From positions 1-64,000 of the forward strand of contig JAIDXM010000086.1 of assembly GCA_029058745.1 (NCBI GenBank): 64,000 nucleotides of DNA, written 5' to 3'. Each line of letters starts with the position of its first letter. Within the stretch, counting starts at the first letter, position 1. Source of the stretch: Muribaculaceae bacterium. Its GTDB lineage: Bacteria; Bacteroidota; Bacteroidia; Bacteroidales; Muribaculaceae. A program made the translations under genes and the position numbers. The notes beneath the pieces are model-generated. The model ran no database searches. It was not told the DNA's origin and saw nothing but the letters and a program-made list of their open reading frames with translations. This document shows, piece by piece, positions 1 to 11,433 of the stretch.

Positions 1-118
1 GAATAGGCCCGCTGACCACCGCACCTGTCGATTTTACCGTCTTCACGCTCTTCTCAGCCGACTTATCGACAAGATTATGATCGTAAGATTTGAGTTTGAT
101 TCTGATTTTCTGATTCAT
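1..118 (-). CDS. rpsJ: 30S ribosomal protein S10, N-terminal part (truncated by window edge)
   Basis: Reverse complement reads [39 protein letters not shown], a typical S10 N-terminus, directly downstream of fusA. Confidence 0.93.
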   Translation of the reverse strand, partial: MNQKIRIKLKSYDHNLVDKSAEKSVKTVKSTGAVVSGPI

Positions 119-135
119 ATTATGAATTTTCTTTA

Positions 136-2259
136 TTATTTCAATAGATCAACTCTGCCCTGGCATTCGGTGAGCACATTCTTTGCGATTGAATTGCTTA
201 CCTCTGCGTAGTGGCTGAACGACATTGTGCTTGTGGCACGGCCTGAAGTGATGGTACGCAACGCGGTGACATAGCCGAACATCTCCGCAAGGGGAGCTTT
301 GGCCTTAACGATACGGGCGCCGCTGCGGCTTGTCTCCATACCTTCCACCTGGCCACGACGCTTGTTAAGGTCTCCAATCACGTCGCCCATCGACTCCTCC
401 GGTGTCACAACCTCTATCTTCATGATAGGCTCCATAAGCACCGGACCTGCCTTCTCCGAACCCTTCTTGAACGCCTGGATGGCGCAAAGCTCGAACGACA
501 GCTGGTCAGAATCGACCGGATGGAAGCTACCGTCAAGAAGCGTAACTTTCAGACGCTCTACAGGATAACCAGCGAGAACACCATTCTTCATCGCTGTCTG
601 GAAACCTTTCTGCACTGAAGGGATATACTCCTTGGGCACGTTACCACCCTTAACCTCGTCGATAAACTGGAGGCTTCCGTCGAAATCATCATCTGCAGGC
701 TCAATGCGCACGATAATGTCTGCAAACTTACCGCGACCACCGGTCTGCTTCTTGAACACCTCACGAAGTTCAACAGGCTTGGTGATTGCCTCCTTGTAAG
801 TAACCTGCGGACGGCCCTGATTGCACTCTACCTTGAACTCGCGACGCAGACGGTCGATGATGATGTCGAGATGGAGCTCACCCATACCGCTGATGACAGT
901 CTGGCCAGTCTCCTCGTTTGTCTCAACACGGAATGTCGGGTCCTCCTCTGCAAGCTTCTGAAGACCAACGCCAAGTTTGTCAAGGTCCTTCTGGGTCTTC
1001 GGCTCAACCGCGATACCGATAACGGGATCGGGGAACTCCATCGCCTCAAGCACGATGGGAGCGTTCTCATCGCAAAGAGTGTCGCCAGTGCGGATATCCT
1101 TGAAACCAACGCCTGCACCGATATCACCGCAACCGATCATCTCTTTCGGATTCTGCTTGTTGGAGTGCATCTGGAAAAGACGTGAGATTCTCTCCTTCTT
1201 GCCGGAACGGCTGTTGAGCACGTAGCTTCCGGCCTGGACATCGCCTGAATACACACGGAAGAAGCAAAGACGTCCCACATAGGGATCGGTGGCAATCTTG
1301 AATGCCAAAGCACACATGGGAGCCTCGGGGGTCGGGTCGCGATGCTCAATCTCATCGGGGTCGCCCACTGCGTGTCCCTCCACTGCACCCGCATCCTGGG
1401 GAGAAGGAAGGTAAGCGCACACAGCATCAAGAAGAGTCTGAACACCCTTATTCTTGAATGAAGAGCCGCAAATCATAGGATTCACCTCCATAGCGAGAGT
1501 GGCCTTGCGGATTGCGGCCTTTATTTCTTCCACTGTGATTGTCGAGGGATCGTCGAAATACTTCTCCATCAGAGTCTCGTCTGACTCCGCGAGGGTCTCA
1601 AGCATCTTGTCTCTCCATTCCTCTGCCTCCTCAACGAGATTGGCGGGAATATCCTCGACACTATACTCAGCGCCCATAGTCTCATCGTGCCAGAAGATAG
1701 CCTTCATCTGCACGAGATCGACAACGCCCTTGAATGTCTCCTCCGCACCGATTGGAATCTGGATGGGAAGAGGAGTGGCCCCAAGCACCTCACGCACCTG
1801 GCGTACCACCTCGAAGAAGTTCGCGCCGGAACGGTCCATCTTGTTGACATAACCGATACGCGGCACATTATATTTGTCAGCCTGACGCCATACAGTCTCC
1901 GACTGGGGCTCAACGCCGCCCACTGCACAGAATGCAGCGACAGCACCGTCAAGCACACGCAAAGAACGCTCCACCTCAACAGTGAAGTCAACGTGTCCCG
2001 GAGTGTCAATCAGGTTGATTTTATATTTATTGTCGTTATATTTCCAGAAAGTTGTGGTGGCGGCGGATGTGATGGTGATGCCTCGCTCCTGCTCCTGCTC
2101 CATCCAGTCCATGGTGGCCGCTCCGTCGTGCACCTCACCAATCTTATGCGTAAGTCCGGTATAGAACAGGATACGCTCCGACGTGGTGGTCTTTCCGGCA
2201 TCGATGTGAGCCATGATGCCGATGTTTCTGGTCAAATTAAGTTCGTCGTGTTTAGCCAT
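136..2259 (-). CDS. fusA: Elongation factor G
   Basis: 707 aa; [32 protein letters not shown] and NKMD GTPase motifs; str operon context. Confidence 0.98.
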   Translation of the reverse strand: MAKHDELNLTRNIGIMAHIDAGKTTTSERILFYTGLTHKIGEVHDGAATMDWMEQEQERGITITSAATTTFWKYNDNKYKINLIDTPGHVDFTVEVERSLRVLDGAVAAFCAVGGVEPQSETVWRQADKYNVPRIGYVNKMDRSGANFFEVVRQVREVLGATPLPIQIPIGAEETFKGVVDLVQMKAIFWHDETMGAEYSVEDIPANLVEEAEEWRDKMLETLAESDETLMEKYFDDPSTITVEEIKAAIRKATLAMEVNPMICGSSFKNKGVQTLLDAVCAYLPSPQDAGAVEGHAVGDPDEIEHRDPTPEAPMCALAFKIATDPYVGRLCFFRVYSGDVQAGSYVLNSRSGKKERISRLFQMHSNKQNPKEMIGCGDIGAGVGFKDIRTGDTLCDENAPIVLEAMEFPDPVIGIAVEPKTQKDLDKLGVGLQKLAEEDPTFRVETNEETGQTVISGMGELHLDIIIDRLRREFKVECNQGRPQVTYKEAITKPVELREVFKKQTGGRGKFADIIVRIEPADDDFDGSLQFIDEVKGGNVPKEYIPSVQKGFQTAMKNGVLAGYPVERLKVTLLDGSFHPVDSDQLSFELCAIQAFKKGSEKAGPVLMEPIMKIEVVTPEESMGDVIGDLNKRRGQVEGMETSRSGARIVKAKAPLAEMFGYVTALRTITSGRATSTMSFSHYAEVSNSIAKNVLTECQGRVDLLK

Positions 2260-2273
2260 TTTAAATATCGATA

Positions 2274-2750
2274 TTAAAATCTGAAGTGTGCGAACGCGCG
2301 GTTAGCCTCAGCCATACGGTGCATATCCTCTTTCCTCTTGAAAGCGCCACCCTGGTCGTTGAAAGCATCGACAATCTCTGCGGCAAGCTTGTCAGCCATT
2401 GTCTTTCCTCCACGTTTGCGCGCGAAGATGATAAGATTCTTCATTGATATCGACTCCTTACGGTCGGCTCTGATTTCCGTAGGAACCTGGAAGGTGGCAC
2501 CGCCCACACGGCGTGACTTCACCTCCACCTGGGGAGTTACATTCTCAAGCGCCTTTTTCCAAATCTCAAGTGCGCTCTTCTCCTCGTTCGGCAACTTGGC
2601 CTTCACGGTCTCGAGTGCCGTATAGAAAATAGTATATGCCGTGTTCTTCTTGCCATCATACATAAGATGGTTCACGAACTTGGTCACTCTGACATCGTGA
2701 AACACGGGATCGGGCAATGTCACCCTTTTCTTCGGTTTTGCTTTTCTCAT
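2274..2750 (-). CDS. rpsG: 30S ribosomal protein S7
   Basis: 158 aa [35 protein letters not shown]...; upstream of fusA. Confidence 0.97.
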   Translation of the reverse strand: MRKAKPKKRVTLPDPVFHDVRVTKFVNHLMYDGKKNTAYTIFYTALETVKAKLPNEEKSALEIWKKALENVTPQVEVKSRRVGGATFQVPTEIRADRKESISMKNLIIFARKRGGKTMADKLAAEIVDAFNDQGGAFKRKEDMHRMAEANRAFAHFRF

Positions 2751-2882
2751 TTTTGTTGTTTAATTAATGTTTGCGGTTGTTTTAATCCTTCAACGCCGGC
2801 TCTCTTGCCGCCGTTTACTCAACCTTGCGCCGCCATGAACGCGCCCATGCGCGACACAGGACAGCAACTGCCATTCGAATAT

Positions 2883-3266
2883 TTATTTCTTGGCAGCCTT
2901 GGGACGCTTGGCTCCATATTTGGAACGACGCTGTGTACGGCCCTGAACCCCGGCGGTATCAAGAGTACCACGCACTATGTGATAACGCACACCCGGAAGG
3001 TCTTTAACACGACCGCCGCGAACCATCACGATAGAGTGTTCCTGAAGATTGTGACCCTCACCAGGAATATAGGAGTTGACCTCCTTGCCGTTGGTGAGAC
3101 GCACACGAGCCACTTTACGCATAGCCGAGTTAGGCTTCTTGGGAGTCGTCGTATATACACGAACGCAAACTCCACGGCGCTGCGGACATGAATCCAAGGC
3201 AGGCGACTTGCTCTTGTCTTTAAGAGCCACGCGTCCTTTTCTAACTAATTGCTGAATCGTTGGCAT
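2883..3266 (-). CDS. rpsL: 30S ribosomal protein S12
   Basis: 127 aa [12 protein letters not shown]...[36 protein letters not shown]. Confidence 0.98.
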   Translation of the reverse strand: MPTIQQLVRKGRVALKDKSKSPALDSCPQRRGVCVRVYTTTPKKPNSAMRKVARVRLTNGKEVNSYIPGEGHNLQEHSIVMVRGGRVKDLPGVRYHIVRGTLDTAGVQGRTQRRSKYGAKRPKAAKK

Positions 3267-3675
3267 TCTTAGTCTCTGAATAATTAATATGTTTATATTG
3301 TTGTTTCCAAACCTATTCCCTCTCCATACAAAAAAAACAAATCAAACCATTGAAAACCAATCGCTTAATCCGACCATACAGAGAAAGGCGTTCCAAAAAC
3401 TTTGCAAAGATAATGAAAATTAAGCTATTACACAAACTTCGCGCCATTTTTTTATGCCATCTTTAAAAAAATAACATTGCCATCTCATGCGCCGCCAAAT
3501 TTAGCATTGATTAAAAGAGCCTGAAACACCCCTGCCCCTTCCGCAAAAAACATGTTCAACTGCATAAATTTAACACTCATTATTTGCCATTATGTCAAAA
3601 AAAGAGTACTTTTGCACATTATTGCAATTTGTGAGCAAAATAATCACACATAACCCACCCTCTCCAACCATAACT

Positions 3676-4887
3676 ATGAACAACGACATCACCTCATACC
3701 TGTTCGACTCCACGGAAAGCCACGGAAACCTATTGCCCTTGAGCTTCACCCGTCCGGTGGCCGACTTCAGGGTCGGAATCACAACCATTAGAGAAAAATG
3801 GGAGGCCATGCGCCCGGCACCTTACAAATACCTCCCCACAGAATACCTGCACGAAAAGTTCGGAGACATCTCCGACCCTTCCGAAGAAGCGATATTCATA
3901 TCCGGAGCGCTAATCCCTTCGCCCGGCATAATCTCTGAGATTGACAGTCTCAAACCGGGAGAGGCAATCCTGGACGGCGACTTCATCATCGCATTCCGAG
4001 GCACCTACGACCGCCTCATGAATCGCGACTTCATTGCAACTGAGTCAGCCGCATCCCCTATCCTGATACGCTACCACTTCGACGTTTTCATTCAAAACCC
4101 CTCTCAGATTGCAGAAGACTTCAAAAGGCTCACCAAGGGGAAGACATCCGTGGCGCCCGACAATTCAAACACGATAATAGGCGACACAACCGACAAAGAA
4201 GGCAACCCCACCCTGTTCATCGAAGAGGGCGCGACCGTAGCCGGAGCCACAATCAACCTTACCCGCGGGCCGGTATATATCGGGAAAAATGCGGAGGTGA
4301 TGGAAGGAAGCTGCCTTAGAGGCCCACTGGCCCTATGCCATGACGCAAAAATCAGAATGGGCTCGAAGATATACGGCGGCTGCACCTTCGGCCCCTATTG
4401 CAAAGTGGGAGGAGAAATCGACAATTCCGTTTTTTTCGGCTTCAGCAACAAAGCCCACGACGGATACCTCGGCAACGCCGTTATCGGGGAATGGTGCAAC
4501 ATTGGAGCCGGCGTGAATGCCTCAAACCTCAAAAACGACTATTCGAAGATTAGGGTCTGGAACTACCATTCCCACTCCTTCATGCGCACACAGCTACAGT
4601 TCTGCGGCCCCATCATCGGCGACCACACAAAAATCGGAGTGAACTGCATGCTCAACACCGCAACGGTGCTTGGAGTGGGAGTCAACCTGCATGGAGCCGG
4701 ATTCCCAAGAGCTTTCGTGCCGAGTTTCAGCGAAGGAAGTCCCTCCTCCGGGTTCACATCTGTGACAATGAAGAAATTCAGCGACATAGCCGAAAGGGTG
4801 ATGTCAAGGCGCAATCTAAGCCTCAACGACACCGACCGCAAAATATTCGAGAAAGTCTATCAGGTGGCATCATCTTTCAAAGGATAA
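3676..4887 (+). CDS. GlmU-like sugar nucleotidyltransferase with left-handed beta-helix C-terminus
   Basis: ORF track starts at 3592; internal ATG at 3676 (MNNDITSYLFDSTESHGNLLPLSFTRPVADFRVGITTIREKWE) is the more likely start. C-terminal hexapeptide repeats (GCTFGPYCKVGGEIDNSVFFGFSNKAHDGYLGNAVIGEWCNIGAGVN). Confidence 0.82.
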   Translation: MNNDITSYLFDSTESHGNLLPLSFTRPVADFRVGITTIREKWEAMRPAPYKYLPTEYLHEKFGDISDPSEEAIFISGALIPSPGIISEIDSLKPGEAILDGDFIIAFRGTYDRLMNRDFIATESAASPILIRYHFDVFIQNPSQIAEDFKRLTKGKTSVAPDNSNTIIGDTTDKEGNPTLFIEEGATVAGATINLTRGPVYIGKNAEVMEGSCLRGPLALCHDAKIRMGSKIYGGCTFGPYCKVGGEIDNSVFFGFSNKAHDGYLGNAVIGEWCNIGAGVNASNLKNDYSKIRVWNYHSHSFMRTQLQFCGPIIGDHTKIGVNCMLNTATVLGVGVNLHGAGFPRAFVPSFSEGSPSSGFTSVTMKKFSDIAERVMSRRNLSLNDTDRKIFEKVYQVASSFKG

Positions 4888-4927
4888 GCCTCAACACCCA
4901 CACAGATAGCAACATTTGACGATACCA

Positions 4928-4977
4928 CGGAATATGCAAGGACAAGACAGGATGTCCACGGCATATTCCGTTTTATA
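4928..4977 (+). terminator. Rho-independent-type hairpin downstream of the GlmU-like gene
   Basis: cggaatatgc-aa-ggaca-agacagga-tgtcc-acg-gcatattccg followed by TTTTAT. Confidence 0.65.
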
Positions 4978-5526
4978 CAACTGCCATGAAACGACATCAT
5001 AAACAAAAACGGCAGACTGTTTCACAACATTCCGCCGTTCTGTGATTTTGTAGACTGTCATACTTTCACAAGCTTGAGTTGCCTAACTCAACCACTAACT
5101 TACAATTTATATCACTATTACTTAAAAAGCTTTTTGACTTGCCATTTTTCACTTCCGCAGAGCTAACCAAAGCCCTTGCGGTTAATTTCAGTGCAAAATT
5201 ACAAATTAATTTTTACTCCACAAAATTTATTACTGTTTTTTTTACACTTGAAATGATTTTATACATAAAAGCACCCAAAACCAGCCTTCTATTCCCGATT
5301 TATACAGTCTTAATGCACTTTTCCACTTCCCGGCTCCCCTACTTTCCCTTTTTTATCAAATACAAACACAATCATGACATACCCTCACATAGGCACAATT
5401 TGGGAAGCCTTCATGGCGGCTGTCACGTTATTTAACATTTTTGCGGGCACATACCATCAAACGTCTCCTTGCATACTCCCGTTTTATTAGTTAACTTTAC
5501 AACCTCATTTTATAAAAATTATAATA

Positions 5527-7326
5527 ATGCAGAAGAAAAATCTTGAATATATAGAGCGTCTCCGCCAAGCCATGACAAAACACGGAATTGACGCTGTCAT
5601 CATTTCCGGCACAGACCCCCATCAGTCCGAACTCCCGCCACTCCACTGGAGAGGCCGCGAATGGCTGACCGGGTTTCACAGCGTGAACGGCACGAACGGC
5701 ACTGCTGTCGTCACGGCAGACAAAGCATTGTGCTGGACTGACTCAAGATACTTCATACAGGCCACCGAACAGCTTAAAGGGACCGGCTTCTCCATGATGA
5801 AGGAAGACGGGCCGGACGCCACTGACCTCATCGACTGGCTCGTAGAGAACCTTGACAAAGGACAAACCGTAGGAATCGACGGGATGACCTTCTCTATAGC
5901 ATACGCACAGAGACTGCAACAGGAGCTCTCTGACAACGGGATTGCCCTCAACGACAATTTCCCTCAATTCGATTTCATATATCCCGAAAGGCCTCAGCGT
6001 CCGCAGAACAAGCTTTTTATACATGACGAAAAAATAGTAGGAGAGACTGTTGACTCGAAAATGGAGAGGATAATGACTGAGGTGAAGGCTGAACTCGCAA
6101 ACGCGATACTCCTCTCATCTCTCGATGACATCGCCTGGGCAACAAACCTGCGCACGGCCGGAGACATCGCCTTCTCCCCCATCTTCGTGTCATATCTTTT
6201 CATCGGAGAGGAAGAGAGAACCCTCTTTATCGATGAAGGGAAAATCACTCCCGATGTGAGGAAACATCTTGAACTATATAATATAGGTGTAAGGAGCTAC
6301 GACAGCGTGCTCGATTTCGTGGCTTCCCTCCCCAAAGACTGTCGCCTGCTCATCGACCCCGAAAAGACAGCGCGGGGAATATACGACAAAATCGGATGCA
6401 CGCCGGTTTTCGGTGGCGCAGGTGTCGCGAAACTTAAAAGCGTTAAAAACGACACTATGCTGTCAAACCTCGCCACTGCCATGGAAAAAGACGGAGTGGC
6501 TCTCATCCGTTTCTTCATGATGGTGGAGAGAGAATACCCTTCAGGGAAACTCACTGAGGTGGAACTCGGGAAACGGCTCCGCTCTCTGCGTCTGGCCGAC
6601 CCGGCCTGCGTGGACGAAAGCTTCGCGCCAATAATAGGATGGAACGGACACGGCGCGATTGTCCACTACGAAGCTACCGAGGAAACGGACGTTGCCATCG
6701 AAGGCGACGGGATACTGCTGGTAGATTCCGGAGGACAATACACATTCGGCACAACAGACATCACGCGCACTGTCGCCCTCGGAAAGCCATCCGATGAGCA
6801 ACGCCGCGATTTCACCCTTGTCATGAAAGGCCATATAGCCCTCGCATCCATAAAATTCCCCAAAGGAACCCGGGGAGCACAGCTCGACGTGCTTGCCAGA
6901 CAATTTCTGTGGAACGACGGAAAGGCTTATTACCACGGCACAGGACACGGCGTTGGATTCTTCATCAATTGCCATGAAGGCCCGCAGAGCATCAGGCTCA
7001 ACGACAATCCGACTCCGATTGTCCCGGGCATGGTCACAAGCAACGAACCAGGACTATACATAGAAGGCAAGTACGGCATAAGATGTGAGAACCTCGTGGC
7101 GGCTGAAGAATGGAAGTCAACTGAATTCGGCACATTCCTCCAATTCAAGACCATGACACTGTTCCCGTTCGACCTCAACCTGTTCGACACCACAATCATG
7201 ACAGACTCCGAGATTGAATGGGTCAACAGCTACCATCAGCATGTGAGGGAACGGCTCTCCCCTCTCCTATCTCAAGAAGAGGCGTCATGGCTTGACGACA
7301 AGACAAGAATACTTAAAAAATCATAA
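5527..7326 (+). CDS. Xaa-Pro aminopeptidase (aminopeptidase P, M24 family)
   Basis: 599 aa with creatinase N-domain and M24 metal-site motifs (DSGGQYTFGTTDITRTV; HGTGHGVGFFINCHEGP; TSNEPGLYIEGKYGIRCENLV). Confidence 0.93.
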   Translation: MQKKNLEYIERLRQAMTKHGIDAVIISGTDPHQSELPPLHWRGREWLTGFHSVNGTNGTAVVTADKALCWTDSRYFIQATEQLKGTGFSMMKEDGPDATDLIDWLVENLDKGQTVGIDGMTFSIAYAQRLQQELSDNGIALNDNFPQFDFIYPERPQRPQNKLFIHDEKIVGETVDSKMERIMTEVKAELANAILLSSLDDIAWATNLRTAGDIAFSPIFVSYLFIGEEERTLFIDEGKITPDVRKHLELYNIGVRSYDSVLDFVASLPKDCRLLIDPEKTARGIYDKIGCTPVFGGAGVAKLKSVKNDTMLSNLATAMEKDGVALIRFFMMVEREYPSGKLTEVELGKRLRSLRLADPACVDESFAPIIGWNGHGAIVHYEATEETDVAIEGDGILLVDSGGQYTFGTTDITRTVALGKPSDEQRRDFTLVMKGHIALASIKFPKGTRGAQLDVLARQFLWNDGKAYYHGTGHGVGFFINCHEGPQSIRLNDNPTPIVPGMVTSNEPGLYIEGKYGIRCENLVAAEEWKSTEFGTFLQFKTMTLFPFDLNLFDTTIMTDSEIEWVNSYHQHVRERLSPLLSQEEASWLDDKTRILKKS

Positions 7327-7330
7327 TGAT

Positions 7331-7846
7331 ATGGCTATCATAAAATCAGTGAGGGGATTCACCCCTGTCATCGGACAGGGATGCTTCCTCGCCGAAAATG
7401 CCGTCATCATCGGAGACGTGGTGATGGGCGACGAATGCAGCGTTTGGTTCTCCACCGTGCTTAGAGGCGACGTGAACTCCATCCGAATCGGCAACCGCGT
7501 CAACATACAGGACGGCAGCGTGCTACACACCCTCTATCAGAAATCGACAATCGAAATCGGAGATGACGTCTCCATCGGCCACAACGTCGTGATTCACGGA
7601 GCCAAGATTCGCGACTATGCCCTCATTGGGATGGGAGCCGTCGTGATGGATGACGCTGAAGTCGGTGAGGGAGCCATCGTGGCGGCAGGCTCTGTCGTGC
7701 TCAGCAAGACAAAAATAGGCGCTCACGAGCTGTGGGCCGGGACTCCCGCGAAGTTCGTGAAAATGGTGGAACCGGCGAAAGCCAAGGAAATGAATGAGAA
7801 AATCGCCAGAAACTACCTGATGTATTCGAAATGGTATGACGAATAA
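7331..7846 (+). CDS. Gamma-carbonic anhydrase family protein (hexapeptide-repeat)
   Basis: MAIIKSVRGFTPVIGQGCFLAENAVIIGDVVMGDECSVWFSTVLRGDVN...; internal ATG at 7331 preferred over 7292. Confidence 0.88.
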   Translation: MAIIKSVRGFTPVIGQGCFLAENAVIIGDVVMGDECSVWFSTVLRGDVNSIRIGNRVNIQDGSVLHTLYQKSTIEIGDDVSIGHNVVIHGAKIRDYALIGMGAVVMDDAEVGEGAIVAAGSVVLSKTKIGAHELWAGTPAKFVKMVEPAKAKEMNEKIARNYLMYSKWYDE

Positions 7847-8291
7847 ACCCGACAGGGCATATTCCGCAACCGGCATTGACGGCAAAGAGTCTGCCGGAAT
7901 CATAAAACTGCCATGCTTTCACGACCACCGTGGCTCGCTCACGGTGGTCGAACAGCTACGCGCCGTCCCTTTCCGCATAGAAAGGGCCTTCTGGATTTTC
8001 GGTGTGCCATCGGGGCGTGGGCGTGGCGGACATGCCCACCGCAAATACACCCAACTGCTTGTGGCAGTAAGCGGCAGTTTCACCGTGATTCTTGATGACG
8101 GTGAGGATTCCCGACAATTCCATCTCGACAGCCCTTCCGAAGGTCTGCTTGTGCCTCCGGGTGTCTGGAACATTCTCGAAAACTTTTCCGATGGCGCCGT
8201 ATGCCTCGTACTCGTGTCCGGCCCCTACGAGGAAAGCGAATATATCCGGGAATATGATGATTTCAGATTGTTCAATTCCTCCAAAAATTGA
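7836..8291 (+). CDS. FdtA/QdtA-family cupin (sugar 3,4-ketoisomerase / WxcM-like)
   Basis: 151 aa; DHRGSLTVVEQLRAVPFRIERAFWIFGVPSGRGRGGHAHRKYTQLLVAVSGSFTVILDDG; overlaps the end of the preceding CDS by 11 nt. Confidence 0.85.
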   Translation: MTNKPDRAYSATGIDGKESAGIIKLPCFHDHRGSLTVVEQLRAVPFRIERAFWIFGVPSGRGRGGHAHRKYTQLLVAVSGSFTVILDDGEDSRQFHLDSPSEGLLVPPGVWNILENFSDGAVCLVLVSGPYEESEYIREYDDFRLFNSSKN

Positions 8292-8302
8292 TTCCCGCAA
8301 TT

Positions 8303-9253
8303 ATGTCCGTGTTAAGAATCATTCCGTATAATCCAGGACTACGCCAGGAATGGGACAGTTTTATCGACCGTTCGAAAAACGCCACATTCCTTTTCAAACG
8401 TGCATACATGGACTACCATGCCGACCGTTTCGCCGACCACTCCCTGCTCTTCTTGCGTGACGGAAGGACGGCCGCCCTTCTCCCGGCTTCTGCCAAAGGG
8501 GATGTAGTGACATCCCACGGGGGACTCACATACGGAGGCCTCCTCACCGACCGCAAGACCACAGGGGCTGAAACGGTGGAAATGATGTCGATGCTAAAAT
8601 GTTTCCTGCTTGAAGAAGGTTTCAGACAACTTATCTACAAGCCAGTGCCGCATATCTACCATGAAATACCCTCCGAAGAAGACCTATATGCCCTTTTCCG
8701 CATCGGAGCCTCACTTAATGCAAGGCTGATTTCATGCGTAATCAGGCAATCCGACAGGATAAAATTCCGCGACATCAGGAAATCCGGAATCAGAAAAGCC
8801 CGGAAACTCGGAATCATGGTAAGCGAGACCGCCGACTTCTCCGGATTCTGGAAGATTCTTGAACAGAACCTCATGTCGAGATATTCGGCGACCCCGGTCC
8901 ATACGCTTGATGAAATCTCTCGCCTCGCGGAAGCATTTCCAGCCAACATCCGCCTTCATGTGGCACACGCCGGCGAAGAAATCCTTGCCGGCGTCGTAAT
9001 CTACCACTGCCGCAATGTCGCGCACACACAATACATCTCTGCATCTTGTCCCGGCAAAGAGACAGGAGCGCTCGACCTAATCTTCGACTCTCTTATAAAC
9101 GAGACCTATAAAGATACGGAGTACTTCGACTTCGGGACATCAAACGAAAACTCAGGCCTGATTCTCAATGAGACACTTCTCTACCAGAAAGAAGGATTCG
9201 GAGGAAGGGCCATATGCTATGACACCTATACGGCAAACCTGAAAACAGACTGA
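8303..9253 (+). CDS. GNAT / FemAB-like acyltransferase
   Basis: FemAB/GNAT-like layout ([23 protein letters not shown]...[30 protein letters not shown]...[10 protein letters not shown]); lies between FdtA-like and DegT-like genes. Confidence 0.7.
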   Translation: MSVLRIIPYNPGLRQEWDSFIDRSKNATFLFKRAYMDYHADRFADHSLLFLRDGRTAALLPASAKGDVVTSHGGLTYGGLLTDRKTTGAETVEMMSMLKCFLLEEGFRQLIYKPVPHIYHEIPSEEDLYALFRIGASLNARLISCVIRQSDRIKFRDIRKSGIRKARKLGIMVSETADFSGFWKILEQNLMSRYSATPVHTLDEISRLAEAFPANIRLHVAHAGEEILAGVVIYHCRNVAHTQYISASCPGKETGALDLIFDSLINETYKDTEYFDFGTSNENSGLILNETLLYQKEGFGGRAICYDTYTANLKTD

Positions 9254-9255
9254 AG

Positions 9256-10383
9256 ATGATAAAATTTCTTGACCTCGGAAAAGTGACAGCCATGCATGCA
9301 GGCGAGATTGATGCCGCCGTGGCACACACGATTAAATCAGGATGGTATCTGCTCGGCAATGAGACCAAGGCTTTTGAGGAAGAGTATGCCGCCTACATAG
9401 GAACTCGCCATGCCATAGGATGCGGCAACGGCCTTGACGCTCTCACCCTGATTCTGCGTGCATACATGGAGATGAACGTGATGAGTCCGGGAGATGAGAT
9501 AATAGTACCCTCCAACACATACATAGCCTCCATTTTGGCGATATCTCGCAACGGACTCACTCCGGTGCTCGCGGAGCCCGACCTGGAATCGTGTCAGATT
9601 TCTCCCGACGAAATCGAGCGACACATCTCATCACGCACCCGTGCAGTCATGATTGTCCACCTCTACGGCAGATGCGCATACTCTGAAAAAATCGGTGAGA
9701 TATGCCGACGGCACAACCTCAGACTGATTGAAGACAACGCCCAAGCCCATGGATGCGTCTTCAACGGGAAACACACCGGAAGCCTTGGAGACGCGGCCGG
9801 CCATAGTTTCTATCCCGGCAAGAATCTCGGAGCCTTAGGCGACGGAGGCGCCGTCACCACAGATGACTCCAGGCTTGCAGACACAATAAGGGCTCTCGCC
9901 AATTACGGGTCTGAGAAAAAATATGTGTTCCGCTATCGCGGAATAAACTCACGTCTCGACGAAATCCAGGCCGCAGTCCTGAGAGTGAAGCTACGCCATC
10001 TCGACACCGACAACCTCCGTCGCAAGGAGATTGCACGTCATTATATCGACGGAATTACAAATACCGCAATCAAACTCCCGGCTTCCGGAAACATGGACTC
10101 CAACGTATTCCATATATTCCCCGTCTTCACCCCTCATAGAGACGAATTGCAGCGACATCTCTCCGCCAACGGAATACAGACTCTCATACACTATCCAATA
10201 CCGCCTCATCGCCAGGAATGCTACAAGGAATGGAATGACCTTTCCTTTCCTATAAGCGAACAAATACACGCCACAGAACTCTCTCTACCCATATCCCCGT
10301 GCATGGAAGAGTCTGATGTCAGAAAAGTAATCGAAACCATCAACCGCTGGTGTCCACAAGACAGCCACATCCCTAAATCATAG
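9256..10383 (+). CDS. DegT/DnrJ/EryC1/StrS family PLP-dependent sugar aminotransferase
   Basis: 375 aa; [45 protein letters not shown] with PLP lysine motif. Confidence 0.93.
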   Translation: MIKFLDLGKVTAMHAGEIDAAVAHTIKSGWYLLGNETKAFEEEYAAYIGTRHAIGCGNGLDALTLILRAYMEMNVMSPGDEIIVPSNTYIASILAISRNGLTPVLAEPDLESCQISPDEIERHISSRTRAVMIVHLYGRCAYSEKIGEICRRHNLRLIEDNAQAHGCVFNGKHTGSLGDAAGHSFYPGKNLGALGDGGAVTTDDSRLADTIRALANYGSEKKYVFRYRGINSRLDEIQAAVLRVKLRHLDTDNLRRKEIARHYIDGITNTAIKLPASGNMDSNVFHIFPVFTPHRDELQRHLSANGIQTLIHYPIPPHRQECYKEWNDLSFPISEQIHATELSLPISPCMEESDVRKVIETINRWCPQDSHIPKS

Positions 10384-10514
10384 TAGCAAAACCGCACACC
10401 CCATTTTTTACACACACTTCTGCCACACGAATTTCCCGACGATTCACTATAACATATACATCGTTGGTTTTCAGGCCAACACTGTTTTCCGAAGCCAATT
10501 TATACTCCCATACA

Positions 10515-11064
10515 CATCATAAAATCTCAAAGCAACGGAGACAAAGATACAATCGTCTCTCCACTGTCTGCCGCCAATGACACTTTCGAATACTTCTCGC
10601 TCCCGTTAGGAAACTCCACATTCCACATGAGAGTCATTCTCCCCAAAAATGGAGTGTCGCTCTCTCAGGCCACCGAACTGATTGACGGAAAACTCATAAG
10701 TCTTCTCAAAAAGGAATCGGAGTATGTGACGCTAACTCTCGACTTCCCGAAATTCAACACAGAAGAGAGCTATTCCCTTTCCGACATGTTCGACAAGATT
10801 GGACCGAAGTATCTCTCGTCAGAATCCAAACTCACTATGTTCAATTCCGAAACCATCGGAGATGTCACATTCCATCAAGCCACATCTTTCAATGTTGACG
10901 AGAAAGGCGCAGAAATGGCGGCTGTCTCCTCCGGAGAAATATATGACTCGGCTGCGGTTGCTCAAAAAGCCGTCTCCGTAAAGGCCGACAGACCATTCTT
11001 CTTCTTCATAGAAGAGTTCAGCACAGGGGCTTGTATTCTCTCCGGAAGAATCGCAGACTTATGA
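10515..11064 (+). pseudogene. 5'-truncated serpin remnant (C-terminal part only)
   Basis: In-frame homology to the intact serpin at 12940-14214 begins near 10515 (KSQSNGDKDTIVSPLSAANDTFEYFSLPLGN vs KSNESDRFVAADDDFEYFFLPLGN) and runs to the serpin C-terminus (PFFFFIEEFSTGACILSGRIADL); no N-terminal serpin core upstream. ORF track lists 10627-11064. Confidence 0.8.
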
Positions 11065-11142
11065 GGCAACCGATTCCTGACCGTGGCTGACACCGCAATA
11101 AAAAATTATCCATTGAGAAAGCCGTGGACTTTCTCAATGGAT
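11017..11142 (+). repeat. Direct repeat copy 1 (last serpin codons + 3' UTR + terminator)
   Basis: ttcagcacaggggcttgtattctctcc...ctttctcaatggat; matches 14167-14291 except one substitution and a 1-nt poly-A length difference. Confidence 0.93.
11110..11142 (+). terminator. Hairpin after serpin remnant
   Basis: CCATTGAGAAAG ccgtgga CTTTCTCAATGG. Confidence 0.7.
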
Positions 11143-11198
11143 TAGACCCTTAATTTATGAAACAGAATAGAGATCAATGGAAAATCATAAAATAAAAC

Positions 11199-11229
11199 TT
11201 GCAAATATTGAATAGTATAGCTACCTTTG
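11199..11229 (+). promoter_or_regulatory. Bacteroidetes-type promoter for the C10-like protease
   Basis: TTG (11199-11201), 20 nt, TACCTTTG (11222-11229); fits -33 TTG / -7 TAnnTTTG. Confidence 0.55.
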
Positions 11230-11433
11230 CGCTTGAAGTCAAGTATATCTATAATATAGGAAACGACTTTGCACAAACAAGGTATCAATCCACTTATATT
11301 TAGACAGGACTTGTGTGTAAGTAAAATTACGAAATCAAACTACAAGGCTGTGTATATGGATTTTCCCAATCAGCCAAAAAGATTTATCTCCGCCATTCAA
11401 TATTTTCAAAATATAAATTTAATCTTTAACATT

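Noticed and set aside
4977-5520. AT-rich 540-nt gap upstream of aminopeptidase P, including ORF 5079-5435
   Set aside because: The 118-aa ORF is not protein-like; small hairpins (e.g. GAGTTgcctAACTC) are too weak to call.
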